From assembly GCA_910586215.1 (NCBI GenBank), contig CAJUGH010000006.1:62001-126000 (forward strand): DNA of 64,000 nucleotides, read 5' to 3'. A model generated the notes under the pieces. The model did not search any database. It saw only the letters and a program-made list of their open reading frames with translations, and had not been told where the DNA came from. The position numbers were made by a program, and so were the translations under genes. Each line of letters begins with the position of its first letter. Positions within the stretch are counted from its first letter, which is position 1. Origin of the DNA: an uncultured Acetatifactor sp. (GTDB taxonomy: Bacteria > Bacillota > Clostridia > Lachnospirales > Lachnospiraceae). Of this stretch, positions 27,489-37,300 are shown piece after piece.

Positions 27489-29102
27489 TTAATTCCACTC
27501 TTCATTCAGCCAGTTGCGCAGCAGGCTGGCTACTGCTTCTGGATTGTCATCTACAAACTGCTCTATCATCTTGCGTTGTTCAGACTTGGTCTCCACATCA
27601 AAAGTCTCTATGGCGGCCTCAGGCGTAGACTGGAGCATACTCTCCACAGGCAGTTCCTCCTGCTGTTCCTCTTGTGCTGCCTCCTTTTTGGTCCGCATGG
27701 TACGCAGCACCACGAATGCCAGCACCCCTAAGATCAGCAGGATCATCACGATACTCATGACATCCGTGCCACTGACTGGAAGCCCCGGCTTGTCGAAGAA
27801 ACGGGGAGATTCATAGGCGATGATGGTGATCCGGTCCTGACTGATGCCTGTGGCATTGGCAGCCAGCCTGTAGTAGTCTTCGTCTACCTCCAGCTTCACA
27901 TCCTGTTCGTTGTTGCTCTTGAACTCTTCCCAGGTGATCCCTTCCAGGAGGCCCTGGCGTTTCACAGACTCCTCATGGTAATCCCGGTAGGACACCATGG
28001 TGATACCCATGGAAGACTCCTCATAATTGATGCCCCCCGCCAAAATCGTCTGGTGCTCTATCATCTCATTGGGCAGGAACTTCTCATGTATCTCTGAAGT
28101 GGAAGATTCCCCATTGCCATTGTCCGGATTCACATAGGTATTATTATCATTCCCATCATTGGAGGTGGTGCCCGGAACTCCCATAATTCCATTGGTACTA
28201 TCGGAATTAAACTGGTCCCGCTCTGCCAGGTACCCTTCGTCCCTGCCGGCAGCCACGGAATATTCCTTCACAGTCCTCTCATATTCCGCGAAATCAATGG
28301 ACAGGCGGCTCGCCACCTCCACATTGTCAAACTGGTTCGTGCCAAGCAACACCCGCTTTAGCTGGTTGGCCACCATAGCCTCCGCCTGTTCCCGCAGTTC
28401 CTGGGAGTTGGTGGGGGAATCAGAATTCATGTAGTCATCACCACCAGAGAACAGAACATTGCTATTCTGGTCCACAATGGTAATGTTGGCCGTAGTGGCA
28501 TTACCCAGGGCGGTTGCCGCTGCACGGGCCATGCCCGCAGCCTGGGCCGCACTGAAAGAATCCTTCAGCGTCAACTGGATGTAAGCACTGCCCTCCTGCT
28601 CCAGACCCAGCAGGGATCCCACCTGATCCGGCACATTCAGCATGATATCGACACTTTCCACCGCCCCTATGGTGCTGAACATCCGTGTCAGCTTCGCCGT
28701 GTTATACTCCTGCCATTGCTTCTCCTTGTCAGCAGAGGTGACTGTCATGCCGCTCTGCACGAAATCTGTCATCTTCAGTTCATCCGGTACAAATCCGGCA
28801 GAAGCCAGGGCATAATTCGCCCTGGCCTGATCGCTCTCCTCCACCTGTATGGTGAGAGTGTCCGTGGAGTCCCTGTGGGGAATCCCCGCTCCGTTCAGGA
28901 TGTCAATGACCTCCGCAGACTGGGTTGTACTCTCACACCTAATCAATTGGACATATTGCGGTCTCGTAAATGTATAAATTACAATCACAAAGGTAAAAAT
29001 CACCACCGCCGCCATGGCAATGATGATAGTCCTCTGCCTGGAGGTAAATTTCTTCCACCACTCCAGAATTTTTGCAGGTATTCCTTTCAGCTTGTCAGCC
29101 AT
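27489..29102 (-). CDS. fliF: Flagellar MS-ring protein FliF
   Basis: A 537-residue MS-ring protein with two membrane helices (about 25-46, IIIAMAAVVIFTFVIVIYTF; and about 446-466, VMSIVMILLILGVLAFVVL). Between them lie the ring-building motifs; ARAAATALGNATTANITIVDQNSN and the YERTVKEYSVA segment are visible. The C-terminal tail (about 505-537, KMIEQFVDDNPEAVASLLRNWL) is the FliG-binding peptide. Normal length for Firmicutes. Confidence 0.97.
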   Translation of the reverse strand: MADKLKGIPAKILEWWKKFTSRQRTIIIAMAAVVIFTFVIVIYTFTRPQYVQLIRCESTTQSAEVIDILNGAGIPHRDSTDTLTIQVEESDQARANYALASAGFVPDELKMTDFVQSGMTVTSADKEKQWQEYNTAKLTRMFSTIGAVESVDIMLNVPDQVGSLLGLEQEGSAYIQLTLKDSFSAAQAAGMARAAATALGNATTANITIVDQNSNVLFSGGDDYMNSDSPTNSQELREQAEAMVANQLKRVLLGTNQFDNVEVASRLSIDFAEYERTVKEYSVAAGRDEGYLAERDQFNSDSTNGIMGVPGTTSNDGNDNNTYVNPDNGNGESSTSEIHEKFLPNEMIEHQTILAGGINYEESSMGITMVSYRDYHEESVKRQGLLEGITWEEFKSNNEQDVKLEVDEDYYRLAANATGISQDRITIIAYESPRFFDKPGLPVSGTDVMSIVMILLILGVLAFVVLRTMRTKKEAAQEEQQEELPVESMLQSTPEAAIETFDVETKSEQRKMIEQFVDDNPEAVASLLRNWLNEEWN

Positions 29103-29155
29103 GGTATCTCTCCCTTATTTCTTAGTAAGCATCCCCATTCCCAACTGCCCCAGAG

Positions 29156-29491
29156 TTATATCTGCATCTGCATCAGTTCCCTATATGCTTCCATTAATTT
29201 ATCACGAACCGCTATCGTGTACTGCAGGGCAGAAGATGCCTTCTGCAGCGCTATCCCCAGGTCATGGGCGTTATCCGTCTCCCCCAGGGCGAACTTGATT
29301 TTCTCGTCCTCTGCCTTGGACAAGTAGTTGTTGGTCTCCTTGATATTGTCAATGGCTGTGTTCAAAAAGGTATCGAACAGCACCCCATCCGTCTTCTCTT
29401 TTTCCTGCGTGACCGTTCCCAGAATCGTGCTGGGATCCAGGTTTGAAGTCCCAGATACCCGGGACAATCCTGGAATTGATGCTAAGTCCAT
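29156..29491 (-). CDS. fliE: Flagellar hook-basal body protein FliE
   Basis: A 111-residue rod-base protein linking the MS ring to the rod. The C-terminal helices contain the FliE signature: FDTFLNTAIDNIKETNNYL, GETDNAHDLGIALQKAS and the ending AVRDKLMEAYRELMQMQI. No signal peptide. Gaps to fliF (53 bases) and flgC (67 bases) show no special structure. Confidence 0.94.
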   Translation of the reverse strand: MDLASIPGLSRVSGTSNLDPSTILGTVTQEKEKTDGVLFDTFLNTAIDNIKETNNYLSKAEDEKIKFALGETDNAHDLGIALQKASSALQYTIAVRDKLMEAYRELMQMQI

Positions 29492-29558
29492 ACTATGTAC
29501 TCCTCTTATCCATTATTCTTCTATGCTGCATCCATGCAAAAAAATACCAGACCAGCAA

Positions 29559-30014
29559 TTATCCCTGCTGTGCCAGTTCCAATCCTCTCTGTACCATGGC
29601 TTTGCTGGCGTTGAAGGCGGTAGAATTGGCCTCATAAGCACGGCTGGCATCAATCATGTCCACCATCTCCGTGATGATATTTACATTCGGCCCGGTGACG
29701 TAACCGTTCTCATCTGCATCCGGATGAGAGGGATCATATACCATATTCATCTCTGTCTCATAATCCTTATAGACACCGCTGACCTTGACACCATGCCCTG
29801 TGGTACCATACCTATGGGATGCCTGCCCCAGAACATGACTGAAGGTAGTCTGTCCGGCTTTCTCCTGGAAGACCACTACTTTCCTGCGGTAGGGCGAACC
29901 ATCTGCCGTCCTGGTGCTGTTGGCGTTGGCCACATTCTCTGATATCACGTCCATACGATATCTCTGGGCCGTCAGACCGGAAGCATTCACATTAAACGCA
30001 GCAAACATACTCAT
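29559..30014 (-). CDS. flgC: Flagellar proximal rod protein FlgC
   Basis: A 151-residue rod protein. The N-terminal rod motif is seen in FNVNASGLTAQRYRMDVISENVANANSTR (key residues SG-LTAQR-R-D-ISENVANANST), and the C-terminal motif in NVNIITEMVDMIDASRAYEANSTAFNASK. Standard size. It follows flgB by 77 bases. Confidence 0.96.
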   Translation of the reverse strand: MSMFAAFNVNASGLTAQRYRMDVISENVANANSTRTADGSPYRRKVVVFQEKAGQTTFSHVLGQASHRYGTTGHGVKVSGVYKDYETEMNMVYDPSHPDADENGYVTGPNVNIITEMVDMIDASRAYEANSTAFNASKAMVQRGLELAQQG

Positions 30015-30091
30015 GTCGATATCCTCCTGCCCCTTTCACCGGGGTCACTTCAATCTATATCATTCTATAACATTCTTATTCCCACTTCCCG

Positions 30092-30487
30092 TTATGTCCT
30101 CATGACCATCTGCAGGCAGGAAAACTCATGGTTGATGCAAGTCATCAGCCCCTGGTACTTAATCTGGTTCTCCACCAGCATCACATTCTCGTTGTCCACG
30201 TCCACATTGTTTTTGTCCAGACGATAGGAAAAAGTTCCATAATCTATGTACGGTTTTGCCTTCAGGCTGCTGTTCTCCAGGGCATCTGCCACCTTCTGGT
30301 CCGTGTCCTCATAATAACTCCTGTTCAGCGCCTCCTTCAGCACGGATTCAAAAGCCACATCCTGTCTCTTATAACCGGGCGTATCTACATTGGCAAGGTT
30401 ATTGGAGATCGCCTGATTCCGCGACCAGCTTGCATCTGCTGCCTTGTCAAGTATCCTCACGTAATCAAATACGTTCGACTGAAACAT
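30092..30487 (-). CDS. flgB: Flagellar proximal rod protein FlgB
   Basis: A 131-residue rod protein, first gene of the fla/che operon. The conserved NLANVDTPGYKRQDVAFE segment (about residues 29-46) and the C-terminal VENQIKYQGLMTCINHEFSCLQMVMRT, in which Q-KYQ and LQMV resemble the FlgB end, identify it. The SD is AAAGGAGA upstream of the ATG at 30,487. The leader from the predicted start of transcription is only about 60 bases. Confidence 0.95.
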   Translation of the reverse strand: MFQSNVFDYVRILDKAADASWSRNQAISNNLANVDTPGYKRQDVAFESVLKEALNRSYYEDTDQKVADALENSSLKAKPYIDYGTFSYRLDKNNVDVDNENVMLVENQIKYQGLMTCINHEFSCLQMVMRT

Positions 30488-30550
30488 GTCATTCTCCTTT
30501 CACGCAGCCGGACCCAGATCCCGGCCAGGCAGATATTTTACCCACACTAT

Positions 30551-30581
30551 TTCATTATAATGAATTTCACCAAAAAAACAA
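30551..30581 (-). promoter_or_regulatory. Predicted sigma-A promoter of the fla/che operon, with palindrome over the -10
   Basis: On the minus strand, -35 TTGTTT (plus 30,576-30,581), 16-base spacer and perfect -10 TATAAT (30,554-30,559). A perfect 14-base palindrome, TTCATTATAATGAA (30,551-30,564), covers the -10 and could be an operator. It lies between the codY terminator and flgB, so it is the natural main promoter of the operon. No clear CodY box (AATTTTCWGAAAATT) was recognised. Confidence 0.65.
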
Positions 30582-30631
30582 TACATTTTGTAGCTTTTTG
30601 TTCAAAATATAAGCTGCCCTATATAAAACAT

Positions 30632-30664
30632 AAAAAAAGAGACTTATCGCCTACTCAATAAATC
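30632..30664 (-). terminator. Rho-independent terminator after codY
   Basis: Minus strand: GATTTATTG, loop AGTAGG, CGATAAGTC (9 pairs with two G-U), then TCTTTTTTT. It separates codY from the fla/che operon promoter about 50 bases farther on. Confidence 0.8.
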
Positions 30665-30851
30665 CCTTTACCATCAGCATTTGCCGTCAAATCCATTTGC
30701 CGGACATTCCCACTTTATGGAACTGGTACTTTCTTCCTGCAGACATTCTTTTGGTGTTCCCTGGTAATTCCTTGGTATTTTCTGGTGCCTTCTTCCGTTC
30801 CTGGTTCTGCCTTGCATACAGTTCCTGCCGGCTTGCAGGACAGGATCTGTG
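30665..30851. other. codY 3' untranslated stretch
   Basis: Between the codY stop and its terminator there are about 190 bases with no open reading frame of note. A small hairpin, CCTGC...GGCAGG, lies close to the codY stop. Nothing else is recognised. Confidence 0.4.
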
Positions 30852-31637
30852 TCATCCCTTATTCTGACGCTTCAACTCCTCAATCTCATCGAAGACCACA
30901 TCATTTAATACCTTAATATAAGTACCCTTCATACCTGAAGAACGAGATTCGATGACGCCCGCACTCTCGAATTTCCGCAGGGCATTGACAATCACGGAAC
31001 GTGTAATACCCACCCTGTCTGCAATCTTGCTGGCCACAAGGATCCCCTCCATGCCATTCAGTTCATCAAAGATATGGGTAATCGCCTCCATCTCTGAGAA
31101 AGACAGGGTGCTGATGGCAGACTTCACCACTGCAATCTTGCGGTTCTCCTCCGCGTTCTCCTCATTCACGGCACGGAGCATCTCCAGCCCCACCACCGTG
31201 GAGCCATATTCACACAGAATGATATCGTCTATCTCATATGGAAGGTCGCACCTATAGATGAACAGTGTCCCCAGCCGCTCTCCGGCAATCTCTATGGGGG
31301 TAATGATGGCCTGGAACTGCTTGGTCTCCGGGTTCTCGAATCCCAGTGTCTCCAGGTTCACATTCTCCTTAGTCGATAACACCCCGAGAAGCCGCTCATT
31401 GAGCATGGCATCAATAAACCCTCCCACATTCTCGTGGATCAGTTCCGTGATGGGCGCCACTCCCTCAGCCCGGCCCACCCCTAAGACTTTCCCTTTCCGG
31501 CTGATCACAAGCACATTGGAACCAAGTATCTCGCGCATCACCTGGCAGATGTCATTAAACACCACCTTGCTGGAATTGTTATTATGCAACAGTTTACCGA
31601 TCTTCCTGGTCTTATCCAAAAGCTGTACACTACTCAT
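30852..31637 (-). CDS. codY: GTP/branched-chain amino acid-sensing global repressor CodY
   Basis: A 261-residue CodY (Bacillus 259). The start at 31,637 (MSSVQLLDKTRKIGKLL) has GGAGGA upstream; the reading from 31,763 adds 42 unrelated residues. An N-terminal GAF domain (about 1-160) senses branched-chain amino acids, and the C-terminal winged helix (about 200-255) has ASKIADRVGITRSVIVNALRK with the DNA-recognition helix. CodY represses motility and many stationary-phase genes; in Bacillus it lies next to the fla/che operon, as here. Confidence 0.97.
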   Translation of the reverse strand: MSSVQLLDKTRKIGKLLHNNNSSKVVFNDICQVMREILGSNVLVISRKGKVLGVGRAEGVAPITELIHENVGGFIDAMLNERLLGVLSTKENVNLETLGFENPETKQFQAIITPIEIAGERLGTLFIYRCDLPYEIDDIILCEYGSTVVGLEMLRAVNEENAEENRKIAVVKSAISTLSFSEMEAITHIFDELNGMEGILVASKIADRVGITRSVIVNALRKFESAGVIESRSSGMKGTYIKVLNDVVFDEIEELKRQNKG

Positions 31638-31758
31638 GCCCGCTCCTCCGTTTGCCGCCGCCCGCCACGTAAGATCAAAGATTCTGCTGTCAGCTCCCAC
31701 CCTGCCCATGTCTGCCTGTGCAGGGCATTTTGGTGTCTTTTGTTTTCCATGCAACCTT

Positions 31759-31787
31759 ATCATATCACAAAAGAGATCAGATTACAA
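31759..31787 (-). promoter_or_regulatory. Predicted sigma-A promoter of codY
   Basis: Minus strand -35 TTGTAA (plus 31,782-31,787), 17-base spacer, -10 TATGAT (31,759-31,764). It is about 115 bases before the codY start, and explains why codY can be expressed apart from topA. Confidence 0.65.
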
Positions 31788-31827
31788 CTGCATAAACGGC
31801 TATTTTACCTGGTTTTACCGGGCTTTG

Positions 31828-33900
31828 TTACTTTTCAGCATTGGCCTGTACGGCATATCCGCATTGTTCCTGTGCGCACACAAGCCTGTTCCCCTTGACC
31901 AGCAGGACAGAACCGCATCTGGGACATTTCTCCCCGGACGGCTTCTGCCAGACCATGAAATCACACTGGGGATTGTCTATGCAGCCATAATACTTCCTGC
32001 CTTTCTTCGTCTTCTTCAGCACGATATCCTTGCCACATTTAGGGCAGGCCACCCCGATCTTCTCAAAATAGGGTTTTGTGTTGCGGCACTCAGGGAATCC
32101 GGGACAGGCCAGGAACCTGCCGTGGGGTCCGTACTTGATCACCATCTGCCTCCCACACAGTTCACAGACCTCATCGCTGACCTCGTCTGCAATGGTCACT
32201 TCTGCCAGGTCCTGTTCTGCCTTCTTCACTGCTTCGTCCAGGTCTGGATAGAAATTGGACACAATGGTCTTCCACTTGACGCTGCCCTCTTCCACACCGT
32301 CCAGCAGTGCTTCCATATTGGCTGTGAAATTAACATCCACAATGCTGGGAAATGCCTCTTTCATCATATGGTTCACCACTTCCCCCAGTTCTGTGACATA
32401 GAGGTTCCTGTTCTCTTTTGCCACATAGCGCCTGGCCAGGATGGTAGTGATGGTGGGGGCATAGGTACTGGGACGCCCGATGCCAAGTTCCTCCAGTGCC
32501 CGCACCAGGGTAGCCTCTGTGTAATGGGCCGGCGGCTGGGTAAAATGCTGCTTCGGGTCGAAGGACTGGAAGGTGAGGACACTGTCCCTTCCAAGTTCCC
32601 CGGAGAGGGAATTTTCCTCCTCTTTGTCCTCCTCTGTGGAATAGACGCTCATGTACCCGTCAAACTTCCTGGAGGATGCCGACAAGGTGAAAATGCGGTC
32701 TGCCGCCTGGATTTTCACGGAGGTAGTGGCGTATTTTGCCGGACTCATACGACTGGCCACAAAACGCTTCCAGATCAGTTGGTAGAGCCTGAACAGATCT
32801 CTGGGTAGTTCCTCCTTGACCTGAAGCGGAATCCGGTTCAAATCCGTGGGACGGATGGCTTCATGGGCATCCTGGATCTTCTGCCCGCCTTTCTTCTCCC
32901 CGGTCTGGGAAGCCAGATACTCTTTCCCATAGTGGGAATCAATGAATGCGGCAGCTGCCGTCTCTGCCTCCTCGGACACGCGGGTGGAATCGGTTCTAAG
33001 ATAGGTGATCAGCCCCACGGTGCCTTCCCCCTTGATGTCCACACCCTCGTAGAGCTGCTGGGCCAGGCGCATGGTCTTCTGGGTGGAGAAATTCAATGTC
33101 TTGCTGGCTTCCTGCTGCAGGGTGGAGGTAGTAAAAGGCAAGGGAGGATTCTTCTGCCGCTCTCCCTTCCTCACATCGGACACTCTGTAATCTGCCCCCT
33201 TTAGGGAAGCCATGATCTCCTCTGCCTGTGTCTGTCCGGTAATGTTCTCTTTCTCACCGGCTGTACCGTAATACCGGGCAGTAATGGGCTTTTTCTCTCC
33301 TTTTACCTGCAGGTTCACGTCCAGGGACCAGTATTCCTCCGGTACAAAGGCATTGATCTCATCCTCCCTGTCACAGATGATGCGCAGGGCCACAGACTGC
33401 ACCCGCCCTGCGCTCAGTCCCCTCTTGATCTTCTCCCATAACAGGGGAGAGATCCGGTATCCCACCATGCGGTCCAGCACGCGCCGGGCCTGTTGGGCAT
33501 CCACCAGGTTCATATTGATCTCCCTGGCATTCTTCAAGGATTCCTTCACCGCATTCTTTGTGATCTCATTAAAAGTGATGCGGTATACCTTCTTGTCTTC
33601 CAGCTTCAAGGCAAAGTACAGATGCCAGGAGATGGCTTCCCCCTCCCGGTCCGGGTCAGTTGCCAGATAAATCTTCTCTGCCTTTTTCACTTCCTTGCGC
33701 AGCGCTGCCAGCAGGTCTCCCTTCCCCCGGATGGTAATGTACTTCGGCTCATAATCGTGTTCCACATCAATGCCCAGGGAACTCTTGGGCAGGTCCCTGA
33801 CATGTCCGTTGCTGGCTGCCACCTCATAATTGCTCCCCAGAAATTTCTTAATGGTTTTCACCTTTGCAGGTGACTCTACAATAACCAGATATTTTGCCAT
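31828..33900 (-). CDS. topA: DNA topoisomerase I
   Basis: A 690-residue type IA topoisomerase that relaxes negative supercoils. The Toprim domain begins YLVIVESPAKVKTIKKFLG and has the DPDREGEAISWH motif. The catalytic Tyr is in VGLITYLRTDSTRVS. The C-terminus holds three four-Cys zinc ribbons: CELCGRQ...CPGFPEC, CPKCGKD...CIDNPQC and CPRCGSV...CAQEQC. Normal length for clostridia. It has its own promoter upstream. Confidence 0.98.
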   Translation of the reverse strand: MAKYLVIVESPAKVKTIKKFLGSNYEVAASNGHVRDLPKSSLGIDVEHDYEPKYITIRGKGDLLAALRKEVKKAEKIYLATDPDREGEAISWHLYFALKLEDKKVYRITFNEITKNAVKESLKNAREINMNLVDAQQARRVLDRMVGYRISPLLWEKIKRGLSAGRVQSVALRIICDREDEINAFVPEEYWSLDVNLQVKGEKKPITARYYGTAGEKENITGQTQAEEIMASLKGADYRVSDVRKGERQKNPPLPFTTSTLQQEASKTLNFSTQKTMRLAQQLYEGVDIKGEGTVGLITYLRTDSTRVSEEAETAAAAFIDSHYGKEYLASQTGEKKGGQKIQDAHEAIRPTDLNRIPLQVKEELPRDLFRLYQLIWKRFVASRMSPAKYATTSVKIQAADRIFTLSASSRKFDGYMSVYSTEEDKEEENSLSGELGRDSVLTFQSFDPKQHFTQPPAHYTEATLVRALEELGIGRPSTYAPTITTILARRYVAKENRNLYVTELGEVVNHMMKEAFPSIVDVNFTANMEALLDGVEEGSVKWKTIVSNFYPDLDEAVKKAEQDLAEVTIADEVSDEVCELCGRQMVIKYGPHGRFLACPGFPECRNTKPYFEKIGVACPKCGKDIVLKKTKKGRKYYGCIDNPQCDFMVWQKPSGEKCPRCGSVLLVKGNRLVCAQEQCGYAVQANAEK

Positions 33901-34039
33901 TTTCTACTCCCTTTTTGCATTTCTTCTATAATCAAGGTTTTTCTGTCAGATGAATCCTGTATGTGAAAATCTGTTTTCTGTCAGAAATGATTCTGTGAAT
34001 ATATATTCCTATTTTCCTTCCCAGATGTAATCGTGAACC

Positions 34040-34068
34040 ACTATACACTAAAAAATGCGGGGATGCAA
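34040..34068 (-). promoter_or_regulatory. Predicted sigma-A promoter of topA
   Basis: Minus strand -35 TTGCAT (plus 34,063-34,068), 17-base spacer, -10 TATAGT (34,040-34,045). The 5' leader of about 130 bases contains TCTGACAGAAAA twice (around 33,938 and 33,973); no known riboswitch is recognised. Confidence 0.65.
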
Positions 34069-34101
34069 GGATTTTATATTTTTTTCACAACTGCTTTTAT
34101 A

Positions 34102-34145
34102 AAACAAAAAAACCTTGAAAATCCTGTATCAGAATCTTCAAGGTT
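34102..34145 (-). terminator. Strong terminator after tRNA-Glu
   Basis: Minus strand: 16-bp stem AACCTTGAAGATTCTG / CAGGATTTTCAAGGTT with a 3-base loop, followed by a T-run (plus 34,102-34,110). It ends the tRNA transcript and insulates topA. Confidence 0.9.
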
Positions 34146-34152
34146 ATTCCAA

Positions 34153-34224
34153 CAGCTGATAGGGGAATCGAACCCCTGTTTCCGCCGTGAGAGGGCGGCG
34201 TCTTGACCGCTTGACCAATCAGCC
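34153..34224 (-). tRNA. tRNA-Glu (anticodon CTC)
   Basis: A 72-base tRNA. Acceptor GGCTGAT pairs with ATCAGCT (one G-U); D arm GGTCAAGCGGTCAAGAC; anticodon loop CTCTCAC with CTC at plus 34,189-34,191; T arm GGGGTTCGATTCCCC. The sequence closely matches bacterial tRNA-Glu. The discriminator is G and the 3' CCA is not encoded, so it must be added by a nucleotidyltransferase. Confidence 0.93.
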
Positions 34225-34320
34225 ATCTGCAAGTACCACATCTGCGGTACTTGCTAATAATAATACATCCGAAGGAAAAAAGCAAGTACTTTTTTTATTT
34301 TTTTTAATTTGGTGTTATTG
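34225..34320 (-). promoter_or_regulatory. tRNA-Glu promoter region with hairpin
   Basis: Minus strand -35 TTGCTT (plus 34,280-34,285), 17-base spacer, -10 TATTAT (34,257-34,262). Just after it, GCAAGTACC...GGTACTTGC forms a 9-bp hairpin directly before the tRNA 5' end, and GTACTTGC occurs a third time overlapping the -35. The hairpin may mark 5' processing. Upstream polC has no clear separate terminator. Confidence 0.6.
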
Positions 34321-37300
34321 TCAGCTAAAATCAAACAGGCTCAACTGGTTGGATTCCGGCAGGTCTCCCAACAGTTTCAAAGAATCCATCATATCCACCA
34401 CTGTCTTGGATACACGGGTTCTCTCCCGGAAATCATCCTTGGACAGGAAAGGGCCGTCCTTGGCCGCCTCCACGATGGCATCTGCCGCCTTCTCCCCCAG
34501 TCCGTCAATACTGTTCAAGGAAGGCATAAGCTTGTCTCCCACGATCTGGAAGGAACGGGACTGCGCCCGGAAGATATCAATGGGTTCGAAGGAAAATCCC
34601 CTGGCATACATCTCCTGTACCACCCGCATATCCCCGTAGGCCAGTTCCTCCTTGTTGGACAGAGGCACTGCCCCTGCCTCCTTATTGGCAGCCGCATCCA
34701 TCCGGCGTTTATACTCCTTCATCACATTCTCCAGGTGTGCCTTGCCCTGGCACATCAGTTCATAGGAAAAAGCCTTGGCCCGGATGCTGAAAAAGGCACC
34801 GTAATAGGCCAGGGGATAGTGTATCTTGCAGTAGGCAATGCGCCAGGCCATCATCACATAGGCTGCAGCATGGGCCTTGGGAAACATGTACTCTATCTTC
34901 TGGCAGGACTCCACATACCACTGGGGAACCTTATGGTCCAGCATGTCCTGCTTCCACTCCTGCCACTGGGCGCATTTCCCCTTGGCCACCATGCCCTTGC
35001 GCACCGCCTCCATAATCTTGAAGGATTTCTCCGACTCCACCCCCATCTGGATCAGGTAGGTCATAATATCGTCACGGGTACAGATGGCTGTGGAGATGGT
35101 GGCCACGCCGCTCATGATCAGGTCCTGGGCATTGCCCAGCCACACATTGGTGCCATGGGAGAGTCCGGAGATCCGCACCAGGTCAGAAAAGGCCTTGGGC
35201 TTGGCATCGATTACCATCTGCATGGCAAAATCCGTTCCGAACTCCGGGATCCCCAAGGCCCCAAGCTGTGTGCCGCCGATATCCCTGGGAGTAATCCCCA
35301 GGGCTTCCGTATTCTGGAACAGACTCATCACATCCGCCCCGTCTAAGGGAATGGTGGTGGGATCCACCCCCGTGAGATCCTGGAGCATACGGATCATGGT
35401 GGGATCATCGTGTCCCAGTATGTCAAGCTTCAGCAGGTTATGGTCAATGGAGTGGTAATCAAAATGGGTGGTAACCGTATCCGTGGTCATATCATTGGCC
35501 GGATGCTGCACCGGGGTGAAGGAGTTAATATCCTGGCCTATGGGCAGCACCACGATCCCTCCCGGATGCTGGCCGGTACTGCGCCTGACCCCGGTACAGC
35601 CCGAGGCGATCCTGTCTATCTCACTGCCACGCTTGTGGATACCCTTCTCCTCAAAGTACCGCTTCACATAGCCGAAAGCCGTCTTGTCTGCCAGGGTGGC
35701 AATGGTACCGGCCCGGAAGGTCTGTCCTGCACCGAAGATCACCTCTGTATATTTGTGGGCCTTGGACTGGTATTCCCCGGAGAAATTCAAGTCGATATCC
35801 GGCTCTTTGTCCCCCTTGAATCCCAGGAAGGTCTCGAAGGGAATGTCAAATCCCTCCTTGTGCAGGGATGCCCCGCATACCGGACAGGTCCGATCCGGCA
35901 TGTCGATACCGGCCTTGCCGGCATAGGCCTTCACCTCATCACTGTCAAAGTCCACATAATGGCATTCACTGCAGTAATAATGGGGACTTAAGGGGTTGAC
36001 CTCCGTGATCCCCGCCATGGTGGCCACAAAAGAACTTCCCACGCTCCCCCTGGAACCCACCAGGTAGCCGTCCTCCACCGACTTCCACACCAGCTTCTGG
36101 GCAATGATATACATCACTGCAAAGCCGTTTTTAATAATAGAATTCAGTTCCCTCTCCAGCCGGGCCTCTACAATCTGGGGCAGCTTTGGTCCATAGATCT
36201 CATGTGCCCGGTCATAGCAGATCTTCGTCAAGGTCTTGTCGCTGTCCGCAATGACAGGGGGACATTTGTCCGGCCTCACCGGGGCTATGGTCTCAATCAT
36301 GTCCGCGATCAGGTTGGTATTCCTCACCACCACCTCATAGGCTTTCTCACTGCCCAGATAGGAAAATTCCTCCAGCATCTCCTCTGTGGTATGCAGGAAA
36401 AGGGGGGCTTGTTCATCTGCATCCTCGAATCCTTTTCCCGCCATGATGATCCTGCGGTAGACCTCGTCTGCCGGATCCAGGAAATGGACATCACAGGTAG
36501 CCACCACAGGCTTGTGGAACTGCTCTCCCAGCTTTACAATGCGCCTGTTCAGTTCCTGGATATCCTGGAAGGAATTCACACTGCGTATCTTCTCTGAGGC
36601 AATCATGAATTTATTGTTGCCCTGGGGCTGGATCTCCAGGTAGTCATAGAACTTCACCAGCCTGGCAATCTGCATGTCGCTCTGGCCATCCAGCAAGGCC
36701 CGGTACAACTCCCCTGCCTCACAGGCGCTTCCCAATATCAGTCCCTCCCTGTATTTCTCCACCAGGCTCTTGGGGATCCGGGGATGCCGGGAAAAATAAG
36801 TGAGATGGGACTCTGATACCAGTCTGTAAAGATTGATACGTCCCATGTCATTCTTGGCCAGGATGATAGCATGGTAAGAGGGCTGCTTCTTCACCAGTTC
36901 CACACTGGATGCCCCCAGGGCATTGAGCTGGCTTAGGGTAACAATCTCCCTCTCCTTCAGCATCTGGATGAATTTCACGAAGATCCAGGCTGTACATTCA
37001 GCATCGTCCACTGCCCGATGATGGTTCTCCAGGGATATTCCCAAAGTCTTCGCCACCGCATCCAGGGTATGTTTGGACTGGCCGGGCAGAAGCACCCTGG
37101 CGATTCCCACCGTGTCTACGTAGGTATACTCTGTGGGCAGTCCCAGTCTTCTGGCATTCTCCATGATAAAGCTCATATCAAAATTGGCATTGTGTGCCAC
37201 CAGCACACACCCTTTGCAGAAATCCAGGAACTCCGGCAGTACTGTCTCAATCAGCGGTGCATCCACCACCAGGTCATCCCGGATTCCGGTAAGCTTCTCT

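Noticed and set aside
30540..30600. CodY box at the fla/che promoter
   Set aside because: No stretch close enough to AATTTTCWGAAAATT was seen.
30488..30700. Possible cyclic-di-GMP riboswitch before flgB
   Set aside because: The sequence lacks the conserved GEMM core; the stem at 30,632-30,664 is better explained as the codY terminator.
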